Positions 18,383 through 25,318 of a DNA stretch of 31,103 nt are shown one piece after another. Position numbers and translations under genes: made by a program. The DNA is from a virus. The notes under the pieces are model-generated. The model saw only the letters and a program-made list of their open reading frames with translations, did not search any database and was not told where the DNA came from. Where the stretch lies: positions 1-31,103 of the IMG/VR virus record IMGVR_UViG_3300044641_003539; one strand, written 5' to 3'. Every line of letters starts with the position of its first letter. The stretch's first letter is position 1.

Positions 18383-19995
18383 GCGGGTTGGTCTTCAGGG
18401 GGTTGTTCAGCCGCCATCTGCATGTCCTGCACGGTGGCGGCTGCAGTGGCGAGTTTTTGCGGGTCGGCCATGTTGGATTGCATGGCCTGCTGTGCCATGG
18501 CCATCTGCTGTTGCTGCTGTGCTTCAGCAGCCAGCTCCTCATCGGACTTCACCAGGCCGAGGATGTCGATGCCCATGGAGTACGCCAAGCGCTTGATCAG
18601 CTCAGGCGGCTTGACGTACCGCGACAGGCCCTCAGGCCCGATGGTGTTGCCAAGCGTGGTGGTGAAGCGCACCAGCTGCTCAAGGTCGTTGCCGCGGCCC
18701 ACAGCTGCCAGGCCAACGGTCATCACCGGCTTGACCAGCTCCTTGGGCATCTTCGGCACCTTGCCCTGGCGGGTCAGGATGTCGAGCTTGCGCGACACAT
18801 ACGGGACCTGGAACTCGGTCGTCAGGATTGAGTAGATCGAGCCCAGGCTGTTTTCGATCTGCAGCGCCTGCAGCCGCACTTCCTCAGCGGTGACCCGCTC
18901 AGCGTCCCGCATGTCGGCCAGCATGAACGCCTGCGCCAGGCGCGCCTCGATCTGCTGCTTGCCTTGCATGGCAACGCTCAGGTCGGAAGACTTCTGGACC
19001 TGCAGCGCCAACACGTCATTGGGATCACCCGTGACGAAAGAGCCGTTGGGCGCCCGGGCCAGATCAGCCGCTTTGGTGACGCCGCTGGGCTTGACCAGGA
19101 ACAGCACCTTGCTGCTGGCCAATGCACCTTCTGCAATCGCCTGGCACAGCGCCTCAACGGTCTGCAGGTCGGCGATGGCGGCGCTTTCGATGTAGCCAAC
19201 GCCATAGGGCTGGCCGTCGCAGCGTGTCATCCGCAGCGGCAGCCATGGGCTCACCTCTTTGGGTGCCTTGCCTTCGGTGCCGGGGATCTTCTTGCCCCGT
19301 ACCTCCTGGTGCCAATAGACGTAGCCGTTCTTCCAGCAAACGTAGGTGTAGAGCTTGACGGTCTTTTCCTTGCCCTGGGCGGTCAAATGCCGCTCGTGGT
19401 CAAGGATGCCGCGCAGCTCGTCGTCCTCCTCGTACAGCAGGTCCTGGATCTTCTTGGGCAGCTGCTGGATGGCCAGCTGCTCACAGGTCACCACCTCCAG
19501 CGGGTTGCCCATGGGGTCCCGGGAGACCACATAGCGGTTTAGATGAAAGACCCGCAGACCCTCCGAGGAGATGTAGAGCAGAGCGTTGCCCGAAACGATC
19601 AGGTGCAGCAGCGCCTCGTGAAACACCACGCGGTCGTTGCTGGCCTCGATCTCCCGCAACACCATGCGCTCGATCTTGCTGAGCGCTTCCTCTGTCGCGG
19701 ATTTCTGCTCCGGTGTGACGCCTTGCTTGGCCAGCTCGGCGTCATCCAGCGAAAAGCGGAAGAACTGCTGCGTGGGCGGCAGCAGGGCAAGCAGCATGCG
19801 GCTGGCCAGGTTCAAGACGCCGCGTGCGCCAATGCCATTCCACGGCACGGCATACGAGTCCTTGGAATTTTTGTCGGGCTCGTTGGTGTCGGGAATCAGG
19901 TACGGGATTGTCAGCCGTGCTGCAACCCGTGCGCGATCCAGGTAGTGGTCGCGGTCGCTTTCAAGCCGCCGGTAGCACTGTTCCGCTGATTCCAT
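18379..19995 (-). CDS. Portal (head-tail connector) protein, T7 gp8-like
   Basis: 538 aa, against 536 in T7. Conserved blocks: ERSE-like N-terminus CYRRLESDRDHYLDRARVAARLTIPYL, WNGIGARGVLNLASRMLLALLPP (about 53-75), HEALLHLIVSGNALLYI, and FHLNRYVVSRDPMGNPLEVV. The tail (500-538) is Gln/Met/Ala-rich, as usual for the disordered C-terminus. Twelve copies form the ring at the packaging vertex that binds TerL. It follows three small virion-type genes with a 3-bp gap and overlaps the scaffold gene. Confidence 0.95.
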   Translation of the reverse strand: MESAEQCYRRLESDRDHYLDRARVAARLTIPYLIPDTNEPDKNSKDSYAVPWNGIGARGVLNLASRMLLALLPPTQQFFRFSLDDAELAKQGVTPEQKSATEEALSKIERMVLREIEASNDRVVFHEALLHLIVSGNALLYISSEGLRVFHLNRYVVSRDPMGNPLEVVTCEQLAIQQLPKKIQDLLYEEDDELRGILDHERHLTAQGKEKTVKLYTYVCWKNGYVYWHQEVRGKKIPGTEGKAPKEVSPWLPLRMTRCDGQPYGVGYIESAAIADLQTVEALCQAIAEGALASSKVLFLVKPSGVTKAADLARAPNGSFVTGDPNDVLALQVQKSSDLSVAMQGKQQIEARLAQAFMLADMRDAERVTAEEVRLQALQIENSLGSIYSILTTEFQVPYVSRKLDILTRQGKVPKMPKELVKPVMTVGLAAVGRGNDLEQLVRFTTTLGNTIGPEGLSRYVKPPELIKRLAYSMGIDILGLVKSDEELAAEAQQQQQMAMAQQAMQSNMADPQKLATAAATVQDMQMAAEQPPEDQPA

Positions 19996-19998
19996 TGG

Positions 19999-20433
19999 TT
20001 ACACCGAGATGTTTGCGCCAGAACCGGCGCCATAGCTGCCTGACCCCATCCGCAGGCTTGCGGTTGTGGTCTTGGCGCCCTGCTGACGGGTGTTTTTGTC
20101 GTCCATGGCAGCGGTTGGCGCCTGTTTGGCCGGCTGTCGCGCCAGGATTTGCAGCGATTCCGACACCGCAGTGCCCCTGGCGCTGATGCCGGCCAGGCGC
20201 TGCCGCTGATCGGCTCCAAGCTGGGCCGCCTGGGCGTTTTGCCGCTGCTCGGCTTCGATTTGCTGCTGCTGCAGCGCTTGCAGTTGCGCTTGCTGGGCCG
20301 CGGCGGTTGCTTCACGCTCGCGGGCCAGGCGATCCAGCTCCCGCTGGCGCTCTTCGGCGATGCGTGACTGCCGATCACGCTCGCGCTGGGCTTCAGCGTC
20401 GATGTGTGCCTGTGGCCGTCCTCCTCCGCACAT
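19999..20433 (-). CDS. Small MC-GG...GSGxNI protein 3 (gp6.7/gp7.3-like)
   Basis: 144 aa. It starts MCGGGRPQ and ends with ASLRMGSGSYGAGSGANISV, so it shares both termini with the two genes upstream. The middle (about 12-90) is a strongly charged, Gln/Arg/Ala-rich helix (REREATAAAQQAQLQALQQQ), probably coiled coil. In T7 the two small virion proteins gp6.7 and gp7.3 are encoded just before portal gp8; from memory gp6.7 starts MCFSP and gp7.3 ends with a GGGINI-type tail. Position and termini therefore suggest a minor virion protein of head or tail. Function otherwise unknown. Met followed by Cys predicts an exposed N-terminal Cys after Met removal. Confidence 0.75.
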   Translation of the reverse strand: MCGGGRPQAHIDAEAQRERDRQSRIAEERQRELDRLAREREATAAAQQAQLQALQQQQIEAEQRQNAQAAQLGADQRQRLAGISARGTAVSESLQILARQPAKQAPTAAMDDKNTRQQGAKTTTASLRMGSGSYGAGSGANISV

Positions 20434-20435
20434 GG

Positions 20436-20837
20436 TCAGACTCCAATGTTGAGGCCAGTGCCAGCAGAAGCCGGCAGCGCAGCCCGACTAATCGACAGGT
20501 TGCTCTCGGGCTTCTTCTTCTTGACCGTCGCTGCAGTGGTTTTGGCCGCCTCAGGCGCCTCGGTCTGCGATGCAGAAATTGCATAGGTCGACGTTTGCTG
20601 CGCTGCAGACGCCGCCGCAGCTGCTGCTGCCTCGTTTTCGTACCGCTTCTGCAGATCAGCGGTCTCCTGGTTGGCTTTGTCGATCTGCATCTGCAGCTGG
20701 GACTGGAAATCCGACTGCTGCTTCTGCATTTGCGACTGATAAGCGCTCAGCGAGTCGCGGTTGCGCTGAATGTCGGCCTCGCTGGGGCCTCGATAAACGA
20801 CCTCAGGGGCTTGAGGGGAAGAACCGCCAATGCACAT
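20436..20837 (-). CDS. Small MC-GG...GTGLNI protein 2 (gp6.7/gp7.3-like)
   Basis: 133 aa, ATG at 20837 preceded by a perfect Shine-Dalgarno sequence (TTAGGAGGT). It starts MCIGGSSPQAPEV and ends with SNLSISRAALPASAGTGLNIGV. The middle (20-70) is a Gln/Asp/Glu-rich heptad-like helix, then an Ala run (EAAAAAAAASAA), then a basic KKKKPE patch. It is the middle copy of three tandem relatives. The C-terminal pattern L-x-I-x-R followed by G-(S/T)-G-L-N-I is the part most like T7 gp7.3. Minor virion or ejection protein by analogy. Confidence 0.78.
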   Translation of the reverse strand: MCIGGSSPQAPEVVYRGPSEADIQRNRDSLSAYQSQMQKQQSDFQSQLQMQIDKANQETADLQKRYENEAAAAAAASAAQQTSTYAISASQTEAPEAAKTTAATVKKKKPESNLSISRAALPASAGTGLNIGV

Positions 20838-20847
20838 GAGAGACCTC

Positions 20848-21258
20848 CTAAGCAGAAAGGGTGGTGATGTTCAGCCCAGAGCCGCCGCTATTGGCGACAG
20901 GCGCCGTGGATCGGCCAATCCGCAGCGCGCCTTTGCCCTTGCTGGTGTTGATGCCACGGGCAGCGCTGCCAACACGCGGCGCCTGGGCCGTGGGCTCCGG
21001 CGGCGGCGTGCCGATCAGCGTCGCCATGCGCATGGCCGCGGCATTGGTGTTTTCGGCCTGCAATTTGGCCTGCTCAGCGACCTGTGCAGCAACACGCTCC
21101 TGATTGCGCAGCGATGCAGTCAATTCCTGCTGCTTCTGCTGCGTTCCGCTGTTCATTGACTGCTCAATCGCAGCCTTCTGCAGCTGGAACTCGTTGTTGT
21201 AGGCGCTGTAGTCCGGCATCGTGATCGTCGCCGGGCTGCCTCCTCCTCCTGCGCACAT
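20848..21258 (-). CDS. Small MC-GG...GSGLNI protein 1 (gp6.7/gp7.3-like)
   Basis: 136 aa, ATG at 21258 overlapping the previous stop (TGATG). It starts MCAGGGGSPATITMPDYSAY and ends with GALRIGRSTAPVA, then NSGGSGLNITTLSA. The centre (25-85) is a Gln/Glu/Ala helix (QKQQELTASLRNQERVAAQ). Same two-ended signature as the next two genes but with a divergent middle, which suggests old duplication with the termini conserved for docking. No enzymatic motif. Confidence 0.77.
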   Translation of the reverse strand: MCAGGGGSPATITMPDYSAYNNEFQLQKAAIEQSMNSGTQQKQQELTASLRNQERVAAQVAEQAKLQAENTNAAAMRMATLIGTPPPEPTAQAPRVGSAARGINTSKGKGALRIGRSTAPVANSGGSGLNITTLSA

Positions 21259-21449
21259 CAGGGCACCTCCACGCCAAGCAGGCCTTGTTGCTGATCCTCC
21301 CGGTGCTTCTTCAGCCAGCGGACCACTGAGACCTGGCCGGCGCGAAACCAGACCTCTTTCTCCGTCATGTCCATGGACGGCGCCTGGTCGGGAAACTGCT
21401 CAGCCAAAAGGCCAACCATTTTCTCGTCAATGACGGGGACGTAGCCCAC
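21258..21449 (-). CDS. Small protein, frame probably broken at its N-terminus
   Basis: 63 aa from a GTG at 21449 (GYVPVIDEKMVGLLAEQFPDQ...). Upstream, in the frame of the endolysin and right after its stop, 19 codons (21502-21446) encode LGLNWLYGYAYYVYDPAEW, which looks coding (aromatic-rich, no stop) and would join naturally to GYVPVID if one G were added or a -1 slip occurred at AGTGGGC. No Shine-Dalgarno sequence supports the GTG. The intact protein would thus be about 82 aa. Possible causes are a sequencing error, a real mutation or programmed frameshifting. Function unknown. Confidence 0.6.
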   Translation of the reverse strand: MGYVPVIDEKMVGLLAEQFPDQAPSMDMTEKEVWFRAGQVSVVRWLKKHREDQQQGLLGVEVP

Positions 21450-21502
21450 TCTGCGGGGTCGTAGACGTAGTAAGCGTACCCATAAAGCCAGTTCAGGCCC
21501 AG

Positions 21503-22096
21503 CTACCGGCGTCTGGTGAAGATCGTGATCAGCTTTTTGCTGTAAAGCGGGTCCGTCGCATACCCCTCAGCCTGCAGAAGCCGGGCGCACTCCTCGGGTG
21601 TGGTCGCTCGATTGACCCCGCGATAGCCCTTGAAGTCCTTGTACCACCGATCGCACAGGTATCGGACGGCATGACCAAGGCTCGTGAAGTCCATAAAGGT
21701 GTCAACGATCTTGACCTCCTTGCCGCCATACACCTCGCTGGTCTTACACGGCGTTCCAGGGCCCTTCAGGCCAAACATGTTCCAGCGACCGGACGGATGA
21801 GCCCCGTAATTGCTCTCCAGGGCCCACTGAGCGGCCACAACCTGCGGAAAACGGGCGCCGTAGGCCGCGGCAGCAGCCTTCACACCCTCCCAGCTGTTGG
21901 CATACTCCCCCTCTGCCAGGGTTCGGGAGCGAAAAACTTGCAGCCACTCGGCTGATTCGTGCAATAACGCAGGGTCAACTGCTTTGATGTGTTCATACAG
22001 GAGGTTGATTCCTTCCTGCTGCTGTTGTTCAGCCCTGTACCACCGCCAACAATCACGCCATTTCTGCGGCGTGATCAGGCCGTCCTCCATCGTCAT
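21503..22096 (-). CDS. Endolysin: GH73-type N-acetylglucosaminidase (FlgJ-like)
   Basis: 197 aa, ATG at 22096 (a second ATG follows at 22090). The C-terminal 120 residues carry the GH73 pattern: FPQVVAAQWALESNYGAHPSG with the likely catalytic Glu at about 94, WNMFGLKG (105-112), FMDFTSLGHAVRYLCDRWY and the end motif EGYATDPLYSKKLITIF (177-193). It would hydrolyse the glycan strand of peptidoglycan. T7 instead uses an amidase (gp3.5). There is no signal peptide, so a holin or similar is needed for release. The first ~55 residues are a charged helical extension. A CTAC-N6-GTAG element lies 14 nt before the start and no Shine-Dalgarno sequence is seen. Confidence 0.87.
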   Translation of the reverse strand: MTMEDGLITPQKWRDCWRWYRAEQQQQEGINLLYEHIKAVDPALLHESAEWLQVFRSRTLAEGEYANSWEGVKAAAAAYGARFPQVVAAQWALESNYGAHPSGRWNMFGLKGPGTPCKTSEVYGGKEVKIVDTFMDFTSLGHAVRYLCDRWYKDFKGYRGVNRATTPEECARLLQAEGYATDPLYSKKLITIFTRRR

Positions 22097-22110
22097 AGTG
22101 GATTAGAGCT

Positions 22111-22124
22111 CTACACCCTTGTAG
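22111..22124 (-). promoter_or_regulatory. Element 3: CTAC-N6-GTAG between endolysin and TerS-like gene
   Basis: CTACACCCTTGTAG on plus, CTACAAGGGTGTAG on minus, within the 30-bp spacer between two divergent genes: 14 nt from the endolysin ATG (minus) and 2 nt from the TerS-like ATG (plus). The core is palindromic, so it could serve either gene. On the minus strand GCTACAAGG matches element 2. Confidence 0.55.
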
Positions 22125-22126
22125 CC

Positions 22127-22366
22127 ATGTCAGACCTGCAGCAGCAACTGAGCGAAATGCACGAGGAGCTGATCGCTCAAGTGCTTGATGACCTTAAAAA
22201 CGGTGATCGCAAGGCCCGAGCGGAAGCCATGCAGCTGCTCAAGCAGAACAACGTCACCTCCGTCGCCCAGGAAGGCAGCACGCTGCGCAAGCTGGCCGGC
22301 AAGCTCGACTTCTCCAGCATGGAAGACAAGGTGGTGCCGCTCAACCGCCAACGCGAAGCCGGCTGA
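22127..22366 (+). CDS. Probable terminase small subunit (T7 gp18-like), on the opposite strand
   Basis: 79 aa from the ATG at 22127 (MSDLQQQL). Like gp18-type small terminases it is short, with an N-terminal helix pair: MHEELIAQVLDDLKNGD, then AMQLLKQNNVTSV (the E-L-L-x-x-L-K-N-G and L-L-K-x-N-N-V pattern), then a basic segment LRKLAGKLDF and a polar tail. TerS binds the concatemer and loads TerL. It is the only plus-strand gene amid the late arm: divergent from endolysin (30-bp gap) and convergent with TerL, overlapping its 3' end by 26 bp. There is no Shine-Dalgarno sequence; the CTAC-N6-GTAG element abuts the start. The family call is by pattern and context, not proven. Confidence 0.68.
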   Translation: MSDLQQQLSEMHEELIAQVLDDLKNGDRKARAEAMQLLKQNNVTSVAQEGSTLRKLAGKLDFSSMEDKVVPLNRQREAG

Positions 22367-24104
22367 CCCCACCGTGGGCGCGATGGGAGGCCTTTGGCCG
22401 CCAGCCCAGCGCCAAGGCATCAATCGCAGCACCGCTTTCATCCAGCCAGGCGTCATACGCCTCCTGCTGCAGCTGGTCCGCACGCGCCCGTGCAGCCCGC
22501 TGCTGGTCTTGCGCCGCGGACTCCACAAAGAACCCACAGGCAATCGCCAGTGCATCCAAACGGTCGTCATGGCTAAGGCAGCCCTTCTCAGCGGTCAGGC
22601 GGCTGGCCTGGACAAACAGTGAGCGGCTGTAGCCGGTTTCCGGGTCTTCATCCAGTAGGCGGTAGTCCTGCTTGATGACACGGGTGGTGACCACCAGGCG
22701 GTGCTGCTGGATCAGCGGACCCAACGTGTCACACAGCCGCTGCTCCTTCCGCTGGTTGTGACGCACCTCCTCGATGGTGACGGGATGCTCCCGCATCAGG
22801 TGCGGCTTGAGCAGCGCCGAGAACATGCCGTCGCCCATGTTGGATTCAGCGACGACGTAGTTCACGTCCCACTTCTTGGCCACCTTGGCCAGGTACTGCA
22901 GCACCTCATCGGCATAACCCAGGGTGCTGCCGCCGGATTCCAGCAGGAACAGGTTGCCGTTCAGTTCGGCCACCACCGCCCAGGCCAGTTCATCGGCGCC
23001 GCGGCCAGCAGGGTCAATCGCCAGCACACACCGCCACTGCTCACTGCGGGAAATCCAGCCGTTCTGGAAGATCGGGCGGTGGTAGAAGCGATCAGACCCC
23101 ATCCCGACGCAGACCAGCTCCTGCAAACGCATGTCGGGCTGGTTCGACCACACCACCGTTTCCGGTAGTGCCGTGCCGTCGATGTCCATCACGATCAGGT
23201 CCCCCAGGCGCACGGGGAACTTGTCCAGCGTGGCCAGACGGGTGTTGAGCATGAACTGCAGCTCAAAGCTGGCCTTGGTCATGGCCGCTTTGCGTTGCAG
23301 GAGGTCTTCGTGCGAAAAACGCTCGGGATCTGTTGGCTCCCCCGTCAGGGCAGGGTCGGCTAAGACCTCAGCCTCCAGCACGGGGTCCAGATTCCCTTCA
23401 TACGACTCCAGCTCCTTGGGGTACAATGCCGGCCAATAACGAGCCGAATAGCTGCGCTCCCGCACCAGCCGCAGGTAAATGCTGGTTTCGGTGTGCGGTG
23501 TACCCAGGTACAGGATCTTCCGCGCTAACGGCTGCCCTTCATCGGGCTTGATGATCGACTGGATCTCCTCAACCGCATGCGCCACCCGCTCTTGCTTGAG
23601 TTGGGTGATCACATTGGCCAACGTCTCCACGTCATCAAGGATTGCGCAGGTACAACGCTGACCCGTGGTCTGCCCCATGATCCCCATCGAGCGCACCGAT
23701 GGAGACTGCTCCACCATCGTGGGGCCCACATCAAAGGCCACGTTGGAGAACCGGTTGCTGGGCCCTGGCATCAGGCACTGCAGGATGTCCACCTCGCCAA
23801 TGCAGCGCAGCATGAACGACGAAAAGTCCGTCGCCTTCACCGCCGTGGCTGACACCACCAGGATCTTCTCGCTGGGATCCACCCGCAGCCGCCACAACGC
23901 ATAAAACGACGCCAGGATCGACTTCCCCAGACCCCGGAACGCCACCGTCAACGACCGCTCGGGGCCGTTTTGCATCCAGTCACAGACACTGATCTGCTGA
24001 CGGGTGGGGCTATCCGCTAGCCCCAACTCCCGCAGCAAATAACAAGTGAAGTTCGGAAAGCTGTCCCGCAAGACATCCGGTAACGGCTCCCACAGCTCCT
24101 TCAC
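22341..24104 (-). CDS. Terminase large subunit, T7 gp19-like
   Basis: 587 aa from a GTG at 24104 that overlaps the previous stop (GTGA). ATPase domain: Walker A-like AFRGLGKS (about 55-62) and Walker B AILDDVE (154-160). Nuclease domain: VLAIDPAGRG with the acidic residue at about 364, and SHDDRLDAL with Asp at about 513-517. This is the gp19 layout; the enzyme packages DNA through the portal and cuts it. In T7 this gene is near the end of the genome; here it opens the structural arm. Its 3' end overlaps the TerS-like gene on the other strand. Confidence 0.95.
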   Translation of the reverse strand: MKELWEPLPDVLRDSFPNFTCYLLRELGLADSPTRQQISVCDWMQNGPERSLTVAFRGLGKSILASFYALWRLRVDPSEKILVVSATAVKATDFSSFMLRCIGEVDILQCLMPGPSNRFSNVAFDVGPTMVEQSPSVRSMGIMGQTTGQRCTCAILDDVETLANVITQLKQERVAHAVEEIQSIIKPDEGQPLARKILYLGTPHTETSIYLRLVRERSYSARYWPALYPKELESYEGNLDPVLEAEVLADPALTGEPTDPERFSHEDLLQRKAAMTKASFELQFMLNTRLATLDKFPVRLGDLIVMDIDGTALPETVVWSNQPDMRLQELVCVGMGSDRFYHRPIFQNGWISRSEQWRCVLAIDPAGRGADELAWAVVAELNGNLFLLESGGSTLGYADEVLQYLAKVAKKWDVNYVVAESNMGDGMFSALLKPHLMREHPVTIEEVRHNQRKEQRLCDTLGPLIQQHRLVVTTRVIKQDYRLLDEDPETGYSRSLFVQASRLTAEKGCLSHDDRLDALAIACGFFVESAAQDQQRAARARADQLQQEAYDAWLDESGAAIDALALGWRPKASHRAHGGVSRLRVGG

Positions 24105-24280
24105 TTCTTCTTCTTGGCTGGCATCTCACATGCACCAGCAGCCGGCTCCTCAGCAGCAGGCTGGCTAAAGCCCTCGACGTAATACCCCTCAGGCACCACA
24201 CCAGCCAACGTCTCCTCCTTCACAACCGATGCACCCACTAACCCCAACTCCAACCGTTGGGTATTCGTCAGATAAGGCAT
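24101..24280 (-). CDS. Small hypothetical protein before TerL
   Basis: 59 aa from the ATG at 24280 (MPYLTNTQRLELGLVGASVV), chosen for the Shine-Dalgarno TGGAGGG 4 nt upstream; the frame extends to 24388 but that part looks non-coding. It ends in a basic KKKK tail whose stop overlaps the TerL start codon. The overlap and the order suggest a partner of TerL, but it has no known domain. The middle is acidic (QPAAEEPAAGACE). Confidence 0.65.
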   Translation of the reverse strand: MPYLTNTQRLELGLVGASVVKEETLAGVVPEGYYVEGFSQPAAEEPAAGACEMPAKKKK

Positions 24281-24412
24281 AAACCCTCCATCAGCACACC
24301 GCAGTCTGCCGACAAGGGGACCGCCCAGCCAGACGAACTGGCAGACATGTCCCCGCCCCCACCCAGTCGACCACGACCAAGCGACCAACCTGCAGGTAGG
24401 AGCAGACCAATC
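24281..24412. other. Short spacer between regulator and the 59-aa gene
   Basis: 132 bp. Contains small inverted repeats (for example GCCAG-TTCGT-CTGGC on minus) and one plus-strand ACCACGACC at 24370-24378. No gene is supported. Confidence 0.4.
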
Positions 24413-24841
24413 CTAATCCTCGTCTCCCGTCAGCCCACCAGGTGTGCGCAACATCTTCGCCCGCACACTCGGACGTAACGCCTCACCCATCACATCAATC
24501 GCTACCCGCTGCGCTTCCACCTGACTCGGATGCAACACCCGGTAAATCCGCTTCCGTGATCCGCCATGCCAGCTGCTGGTCAAACCCAGACAGCTGATCA
24601 ACCCGTCATCCAGCAGCAGGTCCACAGCCCTCAACACCGTCGCCTTCCCCAAACCACAGACATCCGCCAACGCCTTGTGGCTCATCTCCGTCGTCCCCCC
24701 GCACTCCCCACGCTGGTCATGCCACGCCGCCTCCCACAACACCCCATACACCAACCCACACTCCTTCCCCAGCGCACACGCCTCCCGCATCAACGGACAG
24801 GACCCATCCAATCGAACAGCCAAGGGTTCCAGGCAGAACAC
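24413..24841 (-). CDS. Winged helix-turn-helix regulator
   Basis: 142 aa from a GTG at 24841; an ATG at 24790 is an alternative. Residues about 53-90 form a helix-turn-helix: MSHKALADVCGLGKATVLRAVDLLLDDGLI, followed by a wing-like segment with GGSRKRIYRVLHP. This is the GntR/IclR/MarR style of winged helix, in which the second helix (GKATVLRAVDLL) reads DNA. It is the first minus-strand gene next to the central control region. Direct repeats ACAGATATAAGAAGG flank its upstream region and one overlaps its start, so self-regulation is plausible. No Shine-Dalgarno sequence; a CTAC-N6-GTAG element lies 16 nt upstream. Confidence 0.75.
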   Translation of the reverse strand: MFCLEPLAVRLDGSCPLMREACALGKECGLVYGVLWEAAWHDQRGECGGTTEMSHKALADVCGLGKATVLRAVDLLLDDGLISCLGLTSSWHGGSRKRIYRVLHPSQVEAQRVAIDVMGEALRPSVRAKMLRTPGGLTGDED

Positions 24842-24938
24842 AGATATAAGAAGGACGCTACACCCCCGTAGTCCAATCCCACCTCTTACCCCGATAAAAC
24901 CCTCCCAACCTCCTACACAGAAGACAGATATAAGAAGG
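24840..24938. repeat. Direct repeat pair ACAGATATAAGAAGG (24840-24854 and 24924-24938)
   Basis: Two perfect 15-bp copies 84 bp apart, start to start. The first overlaps the GTG start of the minus-strand regulator. Read on plus, TATA followed by purines (AAGAAGG) looks like a single-subunit RNA polymerase start region; SP6 promoters end ACACTATAGAAGAAG. Read on minus they could be operators. Function not established. Confidence 0.65.
24858..24871 (-). promoter_or_regulatory. Element 4: CTAC-N6-GTAG upstream of the winged-helix regulator
   Basis: CTACACCCCCGTAG on plus, CTACGGGGGTGTAG on minus, 16 nt upstream of the GTG start of the regulator. Fourth copy of the palindrome; close to element 3 (CTACACCC shared). 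Confidence 0.5.
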
Positions 24939-25008
24939 GGCCCGCGTAACCGCCCTCAACACCCCTGCCTCACCCCGCCATCACCCGCGCCCTGCCGGCC
25001 ACAACGCC

Positions 25009-25044
25009 GGCAATAACCCAGGGGAATAACGCTGGCAATAACCC
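25009..25044. repeat. AATAAC iterons (three, 12-13 bp apart)
   Basis: GGCAATAACCC at 25009-25019, GGGAATAACGC at 25022-25032, GGCAATAACCC at 25034-25044. AT-rich hexamers in a GC-rich setting at about one helical turn. Preceded by the hairpin TGCCGGC-CACAAC-GCCGGCA (24993-25012). Could be repressor or replication-protein sites. Confidence 0.6.
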
Positions 25045-25190
25045 GAAAATGGGTCGCGCGATGGGCGGGGCTATTCCAGCGCGAGGAACAGCCTTTCCCC
25101 CCATGGCCCCCTCCGTTTGCTCCCTGCTGGCGGCCCGCTGCAACGCTGTTGCAACCGCCTACGGGGTGGCCCTGGTGCCTGCTGGGGTCT

Positions 25191-25211
25191 GACCACATCG
25201 CCGATGTGTTC
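25191..25211. repeat. Imperfect palindromic repeat, copy 1 (pair with 29639-29659)
   Basis: GACCACATCGCCGATGTGTTC contains CACATCG-C-CGATGTG, a near-perfect inverted repeat. A 19-of-21 match lies at 29639-29659, just after the integrase gene. Candidate operator or recombination-associated site. Confidence 0.55.
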
Positions 25212-25318
25212 CGGGCCCTGCTGGCGGTGGCTGCAGGGGCACCAGGGCCAACGCTGGCGGCCGCCGGGGGCGGCGCAGGGATGGGCACTGACGCCCGCGC
25301 CCTCAGTTACCCGCAGGT

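Noticed and set aside
24370-24378. Plus-strand ACCACGACC in the minus-strand arm
   Set aside because: No plus-strand gene follows; single short match.
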